A stretch of DNA of 64,000 nucleotides, taken from Anniella stebbinsi (Eukaryota; Chordata; Lepidosauria; Squamata; Anniellidae). The notes below the pieces were generated by a model. The model saw only the letters and a program-made list of their open reading frames with translations, was not told where the DNA came from and did no database searches. This document shows, piece by piece, positions 10,546-22,297 of the stretch (position 1 is the first letter of the stretch; each line of letters begins with the position of its first letter). Where the stretch lies: the NCBI GenBank assembly GCA_029215795.1, contig JARDYH010000001.1:350820154-350884153 (forward strand), written 5' to 3'. Both the position numbers and the translations under genes were made by a program.

Positions 10546-11465
10546 ACCTAGGAAAACACAGCAAACTCCACTCCTCAGGTGGATGTCTCTCACATCCCTA
10601 CGTAAGGAATCCGTCCTGTATGTGTTTCGTAGATTGTGCGGTGGTATTCCTTCTAGTGTCTATTCATACCTGGATTCCCCCCTCCCCCCACCATCATTCA
10701 GAAAAATATGCAAATAATTCTGTAAGAAAGATTGCAACAGTTTACATCATTTATGTTAATACATAACATTTGGCGCGTTGTCCGCCATTCCATTCAACTT
10801 TTCTCCTGTGTGTATTTTCCAGCATGGCATTTGTCTCAGAAGAAACTTGTATATTTTCCTGCGAATGAATTTGCATAAATGTCAGGAAAGATTTTTTTTT
10901 AAAAAAAAATATTCAGATGTCTGTGGACACTGTGCAGCCTGGGGAGGAAGGTTCGCTTGCAAGACTGCAACTTTGAGCTACCTAGCAGCTTGTGTTCAAC
11001 ACAGTTGATCTTACTAAATTTACAAAGCAGCTGCCTGGAATCCCCATGATGCACTAAAGAAAGCAAGGGTGCCCCCACCCAAACCCAGTGCTGACCACAC
11101 CCTCCACAGAACTGCCACTACGTTGCTGAATTTGCTGCCGAAATTCGCAAGTGCAGGGGAAAGAAAACCTGACTTTCCTTTAGAACAAGCCATAGTTTAA
11201 TGCAAAATTGTAATCCCTAGAGGCTTCAGCAACATGATTTTGCTATTCCTCCCATTGCCACATTTTGGCATTAAATTTGACACCATGGTGGGGCAGCGGG
11301 GACTGCAAAATTGACTGGGGGGTGGCATGTGCAGCCCGCAAGCTGGGTGTAGCCTAACCCTGAAATAAAGACACACTGGGGGCGAGGGGATTCAATACCA
11401 GCAGAACAGCCTCAATAATTGTCTTCGTGAATTTCAAATGTTGGCAGGTCTGAGTAAAGTTTTTA
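10546..11465. other. intergenic, nothing recognised
   Basis: No gene-like frame, splice pair or transposon end identified. A T-run/A-run junction occurs near 10890. Confidence 0.4.
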
Positions 11466-11522
11466 ATGCAAAAGTTAAAAAAAGAAAAAGAAAAAAGAAA
11501 AAAAAAGAAAAAGAAAAAAGAC
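11466..11522. repeat. A/G-rich simple repeat (AAAAAG)n
   Basis: Imperfect tandem AAAAAG units over about 55 bases. The Lys-rich frame it produces is an artefact. Confidence 0.8.
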
Positions 11523-11989
11523 AACCCCCAAACTAAAAAAACCCTTTTCTTCGTATTATTTCACTTAACACTTTTTGTTGGGAAATTGAATACAAAAACG
11601 GAGTCAGAAGAGCTCTCCTTAAGTTGCCTGAGCGAATATCAAGGGAATCTAGAGGTTGTTGGCTCCTGTAAAACAAAAGCCCTGGCTTCCTTCTTGAGTG
11701 TTTTCACCAATGTGACAGTTTTACATTGCTCTCTGAACTATGATCCCTTGTTGTTCTTCTGCCAAAAGAGAGGTGTTTACAAAGTGTGAATCGCCCCGGT
11801 TTTAGCGTGTGGTGGAAGGATACTGTACGAAGGAATGCTAAAATGAAGAAGAGACCGGTGTTCTCATGAGGCCTAACCCTGCATGAATGAACCTTTAACC
11901 CCTTCCCGCTTTGCAAGTGTAGACACAGGAAAGGGGACTATTGTGAGGTAAATACTCTCCAACAAGTAATTTTAGATGCAGAATCAGTG
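11523..11989. other. intergenic, nothing recognised
   Basis: No supported feature. Confidence 0.4.
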
Positions 11990-12235
11990 GCTTGTTTTAA
12001 ATAGCTCTTGAAAACACACTTGTTCACATAAGTGTTCCCTGACCTGTGATGGATTCTGCTAGTACCCTGTTTCATTGGTTATGATGCTGTAGTGTTTTCA
12101 ATGTTTTACTGGTTTTTTTCTTGTTGCTGAGCATTACTTTTACTTGGTTTTTATATTGTTATACTGTTATTTTATGGTGAACTGCTTGGGGATTTCACTA
12201 TATGAAGCGGTATAAAAGTATTATAACAAGGAAGT
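11990..12235 (+). mobile_element. L2-type LINE 3' tail
   Basis: Ends with GGTGAACTGCTTGGGGATTT then GCGGTATAAAAGTATTATAA, the degraded form of the L2 3' tail seen intact at 19640. The preceding ACTTGTTCACATAAGTGTTC block is the end of the reading frame. Truncated. Confidence 0.6.
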
Positions 12236-12977
12236 GACTAAATATGTTGTTCCCTTTTCAAGTATTACTCAGAGATGGGAGGGACGGAATGTTACTGTGG
12301 AGATCCTGGGGTAGGAGAGTCTCGTGGGAAGGAAGCTTAATTAATCCATGGCTGTTTCCCTGCTTTCATATTCCCAAGTATAGACTTTGCGGCAATGTGG
12401 CTAAGGAGATGTGATAACAATAGCCTCTGCCATTCACTGGATTAAAATAGGGATGTGTGCTTTGCATTACATGAGAAGTTAGCTCCTTGCAAGAGCGAAA
12501 TAATTCAGGAGTATGAACAAACAGGGCTGCTTGAGGAATTTGATCTTTGCAAATCCTTGTACGGAATTATCTCTCAGACCAATCTGCGGAATGGAATTTC
12601 GCTATTTGTCGGATTTTGCAATTCTCCACATGTTGCCATGCAGTTCCTGGCAGTTTAAATGCATCAAACTACGCATTTATATATATAGAGACAGAGAGAA
12701 AGAAAATAAAGACACCTTGGGGCTCTCCACAAGATCCCAATTGCTCAGAGTGTACGCCAGACGGTAGAGCTTGGAACCACTTCAGAGCTTTGTTCTTGGA
12801 CCAAGGAGTCCCAGGTCATCGTACGCAAGGTTTGAGGAGTGTCCATTCCTTCCTTCTATAGACCATCTAATTGTTACCAGAGTTTTTCTTCTTTCCCAGC
12901 GCTTTCACGGCTGTCTCTCGCAGTCTTTCTCTGTCCTGTCAAACTTCCTTCCCTGTTCTACATTTTCCGCTATGAAG
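12236..12977. other. intergenic, nothing recognised
   Basis: Several short overlapping frames but no domain and no splice support. Nothing assigned. Confidence 0.4.
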
Positions 12978-13668
12978 CAGGGATGTTGAACCTTGAGCCA
13001 AATTTGACCCAACTGGGTCCCAATCTAGTCTTCCAGGTTTCCCCAGATGGCCATTCACCCATCCCCAGGCGACACCCCCTTTCTCTCAACCACAAATTAT
13101 TTGGTGGTTTTTATGTAATCCCCAGCCCCATTTTAACAGGTTGAACTGCTTCTCCTAAATTTTAATTACTAGAAGTAAAAGCTTTAAGCTAAAATATTGC
13201 AGGGTGGGTGGGTTGTATGTTGGCCCCGCCCCTACCTTTGGCCCCAGCCCTTTTTGGCCCACCACTGGAGTGCAGTCCCCTACAACAGCTTCTTCACACA
13301 CCACATATTTACACTATGGAATTCGCTACCACAAGATGCCATGATGGTCACCAATTTGGATGGCTTTAAAAGGGGATTGGATAAATTCCTGGAGGAGAAG
13401 GCTATCAATGGCTACTTGTCCTGATGGCTATGTGCTAAATCCAGTATCAGAGGCAGTAAGTCTATATACGCCAATTGCTAGGGAACATGCATTGGGGTGT
13501 GTGCTGTTGCACCGTGTCCTGCTTGTGGGTCCCTGGTCGACAGCTGGTTGGCCACTGTGTGAACAGAGTGCTGGACTAGATGTACCCTTGGTCTGCTCCA
13601 ACATGGCTCTTCTTTTGTTCTCCAAAACTGAATTCGGCCCTTCGGCTAAATAAGGTTCAGTATCCATG
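12978..13668. mobile_element. hAT-type element, decayed, interrupted by CR1
   Basis: Starts CAGGGATGTTGAACC and ends GGTTCAGTATCCATG, inverted ends of the CAGGG hAT type. The body is shared with the copies at 3220 and 28179 (ACAGGTTGAACTGCTTCTCC). Flanks CTATGAAG and TTATTAAG match at 6 of 8. Host sequence jumps from GTGCAGTCCCC at 13280 to TCCAAAACTGAATTC at 13621, bracketing a CR1 insertion. Confidence 0.75.
13281..13618 (+). mobile_element. CR1 LINE 3' fragment
   Basis: Encodes the CR1 reverse-transcriptase C terminus in pieces (LWNSLPQD, NLDGFKRGLDKFLEEKAING) and ends with CTCCAACATGGCTCTTCTTTTG, the CR1 tail of this subfamily. Inserted into the hAT element at 12978-13668, so it is younger than that element. 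Confidence 0.8.
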
Positions 13669-15090
13669 TTATTAAGCCAAAGCCACCCCTTCTGCTCCTC
13701 CCATGCCTCCACTTTCCCACCCCACCATTATCCAGTCCAGCTGTGCTTCATTCCAACCAGATAGCATGGACATGGACAATATTACCCACGGGACATCAGC
13801 TAATCATGACTAAATTAAATCCCATTCATGGATGGGGAGCCAAGTGGTATCTCTCCCCCTCTTAGGCTCTTCACATGTACATTCAATTGAGTATTAAAAT
13901 ACATATTTAATAGGATTTTTTTTTTAAAAAAAGATTAATTAGGAAATAGAATAGACTAATGGGTAAAACCATGTGAAGAAGACATGGACTAGACATGAAC
14001 AACTTCATCCATCTCTAGGAACAAGCCACTTCTTCCCAGACTCCATCAGTGTGCATGAACCGTGAATGCATGATCTTCAAATTGTACATTTCTTTATCAT
14101 TTTTAAAGTGTTTTTTTAAAAAAAATATACCATTAATTTGCTATATTTCCATTGTGCAAAAAAGGGGTCAAACAAGCAATCCCAGTGGCGCAAAAATCAA
14201 TCCATCAAATGGATTAAATTTCATAGAACTCATTTCCTCTATTTCCAGTGTTATGTAGCTAAAATAACACAGTCCATGCACAAGAAGGAGGTATCAGCAG
14301 CCTCAGGGAAAGATTAAGAGTAAAATCCAATGTAAATCCTACTGAGTAGACCCATTGAAGTGAATGGGTGAAAAAATGTGAAAGTGACATGGACTAGGCA
14401 TGGACAACTTAGCCCATGGGAAATCAGCTAATCATCACTAAGTTAAATCCCCTTCATTTCACTGGGTCAACTCTAAGTAAGTTAGATATTACCCTAACGT
14501 TTGCAGAAGTACAAGTCTTCAGGAAAAAATGTAGTGGGAAAAGTCAACAAGGACTGAATGTGATTAGTGAGGAGGATAGTGTATTGGAAAACTCGGTGGG
14601 AGGTGAGACAGAATGGAGTATTTGGAAAGAGGATATGCGTGATTGACTGGAACTCTGAACAGGAGCACTCCACACTGCAATATTTTGTTGCGGGTCCCAC
14701 TTGTCTAACATAGAAATGTTTTGTGCTTACACTCTTCCTCGGAGACATTTTCTTCAACAAGGCAATATTTATGCTTGTATTGCTCGCAATAATTAAAAAC
14801 TTCACTCAGGTTATCTCCTAATAGTCATCTCAAGCAGACCTCTTGGGACTTCCATGTTTACTATGTAATGCAGGCTTCTATTACCAAGCAAACTGAGTGG
14901 AGAAAATAAATGTAAAGATGCCAGGATGTCTGCTTTATATGACTATTAGGAAAAGGAAGGGTTCTTCTTGTTATTATTTTACTTAACAATACTAAGCAAA
15001 GGTCTCTGAGGGAATGTGTTGGCTTGAAACATTCATATTTTGGACTTGAAAGATAGTTTAAAATAAAAGGTGCGCAACTTGCAGCCCCCA
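13669..15090. other. intergenic, mostly unassigned
   Basis: Contains a copy of the 'GAGTAGACCCATTGAAG' dispersed repeat at 14320-14380 and two related ATCAGCTAATCATSACTAA blocks near 13795 and 14425. No gene supported. Confidence 0.4.
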
Positions 15091-16082
15091 GGTATACAAA
15101 ATTATGCATGGTGTGGAGAATGTGGATAGGGAGACATTTTTCTCCCTCTCTCTTAATTCTAGTACCCAATGGGGTCATCCTATGAAGCTGATTGGTGGGA
15201 GATTCAGGGCAGATAAAAGGAAGGACTTCTTCACACAGCACATAGTAAAACAATGGAATTCACTACCAAAAGATGTGGTGATGGCCACCAATTTGGTTGG
15301 CTTTAAAAGTGGTTTGGATAAATTCCTGGAGGAGAAGGCTATCAATGGCTACTAGCCCTGATGGTTATGTGCTACCTCCAGTATCAGAGGTGGTAAACCT
15401 GTATATACCAGTTGTTGGGGAACATGGGTGGGAGGGTGCTGTTGCACCATGTCCTGCTTGTGGTTCCTTGGCCACTGTGTAACAGAGGCCCTTTGTACAC
15501 CATAGGGGTGTAGAGGGCGGAGAGCAGGTGATCCTGTAAGTAGCTGCTTCCGGGATTGGTGTTCTCAATTCACATCAAAAGTGCGACGGGTGCACTCGCC
15601 ATTATTTTTTAGTTTCGGATCTGAGGAGAGTGCACGAGCGAGCGCTCCTCTGCAAACTGTGTTTTTTTTAAAAACCCGCACGTGATCAGGCCCCCACCCC
15701 CCTCGCTGCCCTCCCAGAGGTGGCAAAACTGGTGCCACCCCCTCCCCTGATGGGCATGGAGCCATGCGGTGCGGCTCCGTGCCCGTTGGTGCTGCTGCGC
15801 TTTCTCACAAGTAAGCACGGCAGCATCCAGGACAGACGGCCACATCTTCTGCGGTCCCGGAACCCGGGACCGCAGCAGATTCTAGATTTTCCAGGGTTCC
15901 CTTATCCCTGGAAAATCCCATGGCCAACCCCCACCCCCAGGAGTCCCTGTGCATCATTTGGACTCACAGGGACCAGCCAGGGGCCATCCCAGGCAAAACA
16001 CCTATTGTGGAAAGAGCCAGAGTGCTGGACTAGATGGATCCTTGGTCTGATCCAGCATGGCTCTCCTTATGTTCTTAGGTTT
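15091..16082 (+). mobile_element. CR1 LINE 3' fragment, split by a TIR element
   Basis: 15091-15487 encodes the CR1 C terminus (MHGVENVDRETFF, FRADKRKDFFTQH, WNSLPKDVVMATN, GLDKFLEEKAINGY). The copy resumes after 16022 with AGTGCTGGACTAGATGG and the CR1 tail TCCAGCATGGCTCTCC. Comparison with 13540-13610, where the same join is uninterrupted, shows that 15488-16017 is an insertion. Confidence 0.8.
15488..16017. mobile_element. TIR DNA element, family E (copy 1)
   Basis: Ends are imperfect inverted repeats: GCCCTTTGTACACCATAGGG at the left and CCTATTGTGGAAAGAGC at the right. Flanks are CAGAG / CAGAG (15483-15487 and 16018-16022). Because the element ends in G...C, the duplication may be read as 5 bp (CAGAG) or 3 bp (AGA). 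The interior has palindromes such as TGCGGTCCCGGAACCCGGGA near 15853 and TTTTCCAGGGTTCCC near 15888. No open frame of note. Confidence 0.65.
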
Positions 16083-17112
16083 TCAGCTTAATTTCTAATG
16101 TTCAGAGGTGGTTGTATATTGGGGGCAAGTGGGGCAATGACCCTCTGCCTGTCCCCCACCACTTGTGGCACAGAGATCCCCCCCCCCCCAGTCAGGTAAA
16201 TGTGCAGCTTCCGAGTGACACATGATCTCCTGTCCTCCTCTGGCAATCTCATATTGAACATCTGCTCTGTCCTCTGCCCTACCAGCCCCAACGGCCACTA
16301 GCCACCACTGATAAAGCTCTTTGCACGGCATCTCTTCTCCCAACCCCAGCAGCCTGCTGGGTTGGAAGAGAGAGGGGGAGGCAGAAAGAAAAGCGGGTGA
16401 TCTGCTCACTTATGGCTATAGTTCCTCCCATCACTAACATGCACTTTCTCCCGACAAATAAGCCTCAAAGAAATGCGGCCCCTGAGAAAGAAAAAAGGTT
16501 CCACAGCTCTGCTTTAATGTTTTTTTTTAATTCCATTGATTAATTTATATGCTACTTTCCCAAAGATTGTGCCCAAAGCAGCTCACAACATATCAAGAGA
16601 ACAACAATAAATATTGCAGTTTAGTTCAATTCTGCACTCCTTGATTGTCCCCCCCAACACACATTACTCTTTCAATGGGGTGTAATCCTATCCCCCACCC
16701 CATTCTGATATTTTCCCTGCTTCATACAATTGTGGTGTTAAAGTAATATATGTTGCCAAAATGGTTAGATACAACATTAAAGAAAGAAAATGAGTTTTGT
16801 TCTTACAAATAGGTATCATTTGACAGCAAGATCTCAGTATAAATACTAGAGCTGCATAGAACATTCTCCACTTTGATTTTTGGGTTAAAACTAGCAATTT
16901 TGATAAGATTGATGTTTTGTCCTGAACAGCACTTAGGCTGTGCAAATATTCACTTCTTTATACTGTTCAATGCATCCCTTCCTTTCCCAGCTGCGGTTTC
17001 TTCTCTGTCACTTGTCCCTGTGGCTCCTCCTCCTCTGGATTAGTCCTTTGAGTGATTCTACCCAGCAAGGGATCATGTAGTGAATGGGATAACTGAACTC
17101 ATTAGAGTTGGC
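16083..17112. other. intergenic with a LINE tail
   Basis: 16525-16610 resembles an inverted L2/CR1 tail (TAATTTATATGCTACTTTCC). The rest is unassigned. Confidence 0.4.
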
Positions 17113-17432
17113 TAGAGTGTCCACATGAAAAGGAGGACAGGACTCATGCATCTTTAACAGTTATATAGAAAAGGGAATTTCAGCAGGTGTCATTTGCATG
17201 CAGGCAGCACCTGGTGAAATTCCCTCTTCATCACAACAGTTAAAGCTGCAGGAGCTATACTAGAGTGACCAGGTACAAAAGAGGGCAGGGCTTCTGCAGC
17301 TTTAACTGTTGTGATGAAGAGGGAATTTCACCAGGTGCTACATGTATACAAATGACACCTGCTGAAATTCCTTTTTCTACACAACTGTTAAAGATACAGG
17401 AGCCCTGTCCTCCTTTTCATATGGTCATCCTA
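17113..17432. mobile_element. palindromic hAT-like MITE, family A (copy 3)
   Basis: Starts TAGAGTGTCCACATGAAAAG and ends CTTTTCATATGGTCATCCTA, with inverted arms. GAGTTGGC lies directly before it (17105-17112) and again at 17437-17444, four bases beyond the right end (extra AACT). Confidence 0.85.
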
Positions 17433-17689
17433 AACTGAGTTGGCTAAATAATAATGTCACTGAGGGCAAGAAAGGTCAATTGACCGTGAGAAGGAATAAA
17501 ACTGGCCAGCTGTTTTGTGTTTTGTTCTTGGTTGTAAATAAGAATAATTTTTTTTGGTGTTTTATTTAGAGGCTGTTCTTGCCAGGAGGTTCAAAAGGTC
17601 AGCCCAGGAATCTGAAACTTAAGGAGTGGGGGAGAAACCTAGTTAGTATAAGAAATGGAAACTTAACATTTTTTGCTTTTTATTTTTTA

Positions 17690-18248
17690 TTGTGAATGTA
17701 ACAAAACTGAACAGAAAACAAAAAGTGTGTGTGGGGCAGGGGAGAACAAACATTACATGCATAGAAATGTTTGTGTTTCTTTTTATCAGATACACCATTC
17801 ATAAAAAAGGGAGAGAGTTATGTATAGGTTTCAAGAAAAGCAGACCAAATATCCATGTATTTATCCACTTGCAAGTGGCATCTATATACCACACGTTCAA
17901 ATGTTGATAGTGTTTTAAATCCTCAGTCCATTGCATTATAGTAGGTGAACATTTATCCTTCCAACATAGGATAACTACATTAACTGCATGTACATCATTC
18001 CATATTAAAGACTGTTTCAATACAAAGTTTATCCTTATTATGACCTCCTCCCGAAAGGGGGCAACTATCAGACATTGCCAGAACATATGAATAAAAGAAG
18101 CATTAAGTGCATTACACCTCCAACAGTTATGCAAATTAGACAAACTCTTATTAAAAAGGCATTTTGAGGTCCAATAAATCCAATTTTTTTTTTTTTGCTG
18201 AATAAAGCGTAGTCTAAGATCAGTAGAAGTTTTAGATACAGATGCTAA
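17690..18248 (-). mobile_element. L1-like LINE ORF2 C-terminal fragment
   Basis: A minus-strand open frame (153 codons, 17799-18260) has NCWRCNALNASFIHMFWQC followed by FREEVIIRIN. This matches the Cys-rich C-terminal pattern CWRC...HMFWxCP...FWxEV of L1 ORF2 proteins. The residue after the last Cys and several spacings are altered, and stops flank it, so it is a dead fragment. It is the only L1-type piece seen here. Confidence 0.6.
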
Positions 18249-18915
18249 AAGCTCCATCACACCTAATTTCCCCCCTGGTTTGCCTCTACATTTTTACCTC
18301 TGATGCAGAAGCTCATTAAGCTTATGATCCCATTCACCTGAACAGCTGCTTTCACTCTTTTGCTCCTTCACTCTTCTGCTCCACACACCCCTCCCCTTCC
18401 CTTTCTCCCTCCAGTCAGGTCCTGTTAGACAAGCTCTTCAACCAGACCGCCTTTCTGCTGGGCAAAAATGGAATGACCCTTTAGCCTGGCTCTTTTGGGG
18501 CATCGAGGGAGTACAATCCTGTCTCTGCAGAGATTTTAGTCTTGTATGATTTTAAAAAATACTTTCCAGCCTGGAATGCAAAGTTTGGGTTTTATATTGA
18601 GGCTTTGAGATGGCTGCTGGGAGAGATCACTTTCCCCTGCCAGGACCTGATGCCATCCATTCAAGCCAACAGCAAGACTCCCATCACAGCACACATTTTC
18701 CTTTGTAAGGAAAACTACACTGAGGCTTAAGGGCGCATTAAACGCGCTTAGGGAAAATAATCCAGCCTTTAGGCATTCTAGGAAAAAATGGAAAAGGTTG
18801 GGGAAGAGGCGGGGTGTCAGCAGCACAGACATGGCATCATGTGAGTACCGTGCTACAAATCCGCACACCAGGCATGGCGAGAGTGCACTAAATCGATGGT
18901 GTGATGGAGCTCTAA
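18249..18915. mobile_element. TIR element with AGCTCCATCACACC ends
   Basis: AGCTCCATCACACC at the left is exactly mirrored by GGTGTGATGGAGCT at the right. CTAA occurs just outside both ends and may be the target duplication. A related internal sequence occurs at 40597-40840. The element lies directly beside the L1 fragment and probably interrupted it. Confidence 0.55.
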
Positions 18916-19099
18916 GACAACAATCCATTGATTAGGCAAAATAGGACAATCCAATTCTCTATTCCATTTCTGTCATAGACCATGGGTATCATATTTATTT
19001 ACTGATACTAAGTACTTCTAAATATATGGATCGTGGGTCAACATGCCTGTTCAACTGCTATAAGTGAAAACTTAGCAGGTCCTCAGGGAAGAATTTGCT

Positions 19100-19391
19100 A
19101 GTTGGCCAAAACCTGGCTGACAACTGTTACCCAGAGCACCTTCTCTTCTGCTGCTCCCAGACTGTGGAATGGCCTGCCGGAGGAGAATCGTCAACTTAAT
19201 AGTGTTTTTGACTTTAAGAAAGCCATAAAAACCGATCTCTTCCAGCAGGCCTACCCAGTCGAATTTTAGGAGTTTTATCTGTATTTTAATAAAGTATTAA
19301 TTTTATATGTTTTTAATCAGTTTTATGTATTTTATGTCATTTGTATCAATGTTGTTCCCCGCCTCAATCCTGAGGGAGAGGCGGGCAAGAA

Positions 19392-19395
<4 letters not shown>
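19100..19395 (+). mobile_element. L2-type LINE 3' fragment
   Basis: Encodes the terminal frame (SAAPRLWNGLPEENRQ, then FKKAIKTDLFQQAY) and the 3' tail ending in GGGAGAGGCGGGCAAGAAATT followed directly by (ATT)n. Truncated at the 5' side. Confidence 0.75.

Positions 19396-19433
<38 letters not shown>
19392..19433. repeat. (ATT)n microsatellite at LINE tail
   Basis: About 14 ATT units directly after the L2 tail. This is the microsatellite seeding expected at the 3' end of these LINEs. Confidence 0.95.
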
Positions 19434-19690
19434 GTAACTGTACTGCCCTTCCGATTGGTCAAGGGTTGGGAGAGGAAGTTAAATTATTGCATATACGTGA
19501 AGCTGGGAAGCAATTTGGGGTGTTGTGTTCTTGCAAAAAGAGGAAAGAGCTAGAAATCAGAACAAGAAGCCAGGAGAGTTTTGCAGAGAAAGCATGTTGT
19601 ATTTTGTGTTTTTTTAATTGTTGTGAACTGCCCAGAGACCTTTGGCTATTGGGCGGTATAGAAATGTAATAAATAAATAAAAATAAACTT
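19434..19690 (+). mobile_element. second L2-type LINE tail
   Basis: 19610-19685 carries GTGAACTGCCCAGAGACC, TTGGGCGGTATAGAAATG and (AATA)n, a well-preserved L2 3' end. The preceding 170 bases are not clearly assigned. Confidence 0.65.
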
Positions 19691-19979
19691 CATTAAGCCC
19701 CTAGCTTGGATATTACTTGATGCGCTTTTGAATTTGGAGACATATGCCTCTAGTGAAGGGTCAATCTCTAAGAGCTTTGCTACATGAGGCATTTGTGATT
19801 CCTCACTCACGGTACTTTGCAGGTGCTGTGGATGACCTCCTCCTCCTCCTGGGCTTCTCCCATTCTAGTGTTTGGCACGCCAAACATTGATATTTTGGTA
19901 GTACTCTTATGGGTGCATATGCATGGAACAGGTGTGTTTCCTCTTCATCTTGCTTTCTGTTCGCTCAGTGTTGAGGTTC

Positions 19980-20560
19980 AATCCAGATTGATGACAGGGG
20001 CTAGACCGACATATAAGACTGACTCTGGCCCACTTGCACTGGCTGCCTATATGCTTCCAAGATACTGGTTTCAACCTATAAAGCCCTACATGACTTGGGA
20101 TCACAATACCTGACAGAGCACCTCTCCAGACATGAACATACCCGGATTCTACACTCAACATCTAAGGTCCTCCTCCACGTGCCTACTCTGAGGGAGGCTC
20201 ACAGAGCAGCAATGAGGGATGGGATCTTCTCAGTATTGGCCCCATAAATGTGGAATGATCTCCGCAATAAAGCCATCTGGAGCCAACATTCTTATCTTTT
20301 TATCACCAGCTTAAGATCTGTCTCTTTTCTCAGACATTTGGCAGCATATGATAAGTTATAATCAGTCCTAGATCTATCTTATGGCTATGCTTGACTGCCC
20401 ACAGTTGTTTGTAGATATATGTTGTTTTAGTGTATACTATTTGTGTGTTTTATGTAAATAGACTTAAACTCTGTATATTGTATTTTAATCTTTTTAATCT
20501 TTTTAAGTGGCCAGACAGCTTTGGCTATGGCCAGTACAGAAATGCAATAACATCATCATC
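19980..20560 (+). mobile_element. L2-type LINE 3' fragment
   Basis: Degenerate reading frame with LHWLPxxxF-like coding near 20035 (TTGCACTGGCTGCCTATATG), then AAAGCCCTACATGACTTGGG, a WNDL-like segment at 20252 and the 3' tail (GGCCAGACAGCTTTGGCTAT). Contains stops; dead copy. Confidence 0.7.
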
Positions 20561-20943
20561 CTCATCATCCTGACACGTTCAGTTTTAAAAAACAAAGAAA
20601 AGATTATGTTGGGTCTTGAAGAGTCACCACCAGTTGGAGCAATGGGCTAGAAATTGACCCATGGTCTAATTCAGCATAGAGTTGCTTCATATGAAAGTGC
20701 ATAGTGACCAATGCAAGTCTGACATTTGCATTGGTAAAAGGAATACTGATACAGCAATATTTAGGGGGATCTCGGATGCGTAGGGGTGGATCACATCTTT
20801 GGTTTAGATCATGGGTGAGCAGAAAGTAGAACTCAATCTACTGGTGGATCTCTCAGTGATTTGCAATAGATCAGCAAGAATTCCAGGCATGATGTCTCTC
20901 TGCAGTTAAACCAGGATACAAGTACCAAAGAAGAAAGCAAGTT

Positions 20944-21415
20944 ATTATTATTATTATTATTTATTTGTATCCTGCCTTTTGCTCAATGCTAGGCCTCAAG
21001 GTGGCTTTACAAAATTGAAACATGTACAGTTAAAACATATAAATATAGGTTGACCATACGAAAAGGAGGACAGGGCTCATGTAACTTTAACAGTTGTAGA
21101 GAAGGCAATTTCAGCAGGCATCATTTGTATGCAATTCGTACCTGGTGAAATTCCCTCTTCTTTACAGCAGTTAAAGCTGCAGGGGCCTTGCCCTCTTGTG
21201 TATCTGGTCACTCTAGTATAGTGCCTGCAACTTTTGGTGTGATGAAGATGGGATTTCACCAGGTAGTAATTACATACAAATGACGCCGGCTGAAATTCCC
21301 TTTTCTCTGCAACTGTTAAAGTAACATGAGCCCTGTCCTCCTTTTCCTATGGTCAGCCTATATAAATAGAAATATACAAAAGTTAAAAATATATATAAAA
21401 AGTTAAAAATATATG
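20944..21415 (-). mobile_element. LINE 3' tail, minus strand, split by a family A MITE
   Basis: (ATT)n at 20944-20962 leads into ATTTGTATCCTGCCTTTTG and CAAGGTGGCTTTACAAAA, an inverted LINE tail. It continues after the MITE (21369 onwards) with AAAAGTTAAAAATAT. Confidence 0.6.
21046..21360. mobile_element. palindromic hAT-like MITE, family A (copy 4)
   Basis: Starts TAGGTTGACCATACG and ends CCTATGGTCAGCCTA. The target duplication TATAAATA is exact on both sides (21038-21045 and 21361-21368). Inverted arms; no coding capacity. Confidence 0.92.
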
Positions 21416-21929
21416 CATTAATACGGTTTCTTCATTCCTGGTTCTTTTTGATGCCACCACAGATGGCTCCCTATAATTCTTATTGCCTTGTCCATTATCT
21501 TGGTTCAAAAGGGTTGGGTTCTGTCATACTTGGCTCTGCAGTGGGAGAAAAGGCATATGACTTCTTCCTCCCCTTGGTGCCACATCTTTCCTCCACTTAA
21601 GCCTTCCACGCCTTCTCTGGAAGACTCGGCCAAGGACTGGATGCTCTCACATTGGCTGGGAGCTGGGAGGGAAGGCATGGAGGCAGACAATGGGGTGTCC
21701 AGTGGTTCAGCAGATCGCCTCCTATGGGTTCTGAGGAACCATTTGCCTTTGCACTGGGCTGGCTAGAAGGTTAAGGGTATGGCCTCCACCTCGCCTTGCA
21801 GCCACTCCTCCATGTAGGCATACCTCTTCTGTAGTAATGGGAGGGGTGAGGAGGCAGGACATGTTCTTGTCACTCATTCCTGGCTGCCAGACATTGATCA
21901 AACCAGGATTTGAATATCCAAACTGGGCC
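21416..21929. other. intergenic, nothing recognised
   Basis: No supported feature. Confidence 0.4.
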
Positions 21930-22297
21930 TAGGGGCTTCATCAGACGGGGTGGGTGAGGGGGGGGGGAATCACGGTTCCCAGTGTTGCTTCTCCGCCCCC
22001 GCTTCTGTCACACAATGCTTCCTCTTAACTGAGAGGAAAGAGGAAGTAAACAATGACCATGTGGTCCGTTCAGTGGGTCCTTTTATGCGCCACTTCTCTT
22101 GCACACAGCAGGAGATCATGGCAAGTTCCGTTTCTAAAAATAAATTGGACTTACTGGGGACTTTTATTGTCACGGGAGAAAGGCCAGAAGGAGCGGGAGA
22201 TGCATGGGAGGCAGGCAGCTTCATGAATGGGACCTGCAAAAACCCGTGAGTGCCCAGTAATGAGCATGCTCTAAAACGCTCGTAGGATGAGCCCCTA
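21930..22297. mobile_element. TIR MITE with TAGGGGCTTCATCAGACG end
   Basis: The left end TAGGGGCTTCATCAGACG is mirrored by CGTAGGATGAGCCCCTA on the right. The interior has AGTAAACAATGACCATG and a G-run. Related right-end wording (CGTGAGTGGCCAGTCACGAG) occurs at 38370. No clean target duplication is visible. Confidence 0.55.

Noticed and set aside
21930..22297. hAT assignment with target duplication
   Set aside because: The inverted ends are clear, but flanks ACTGGGCC and TCTGTCAT do not match, so the class is left open.
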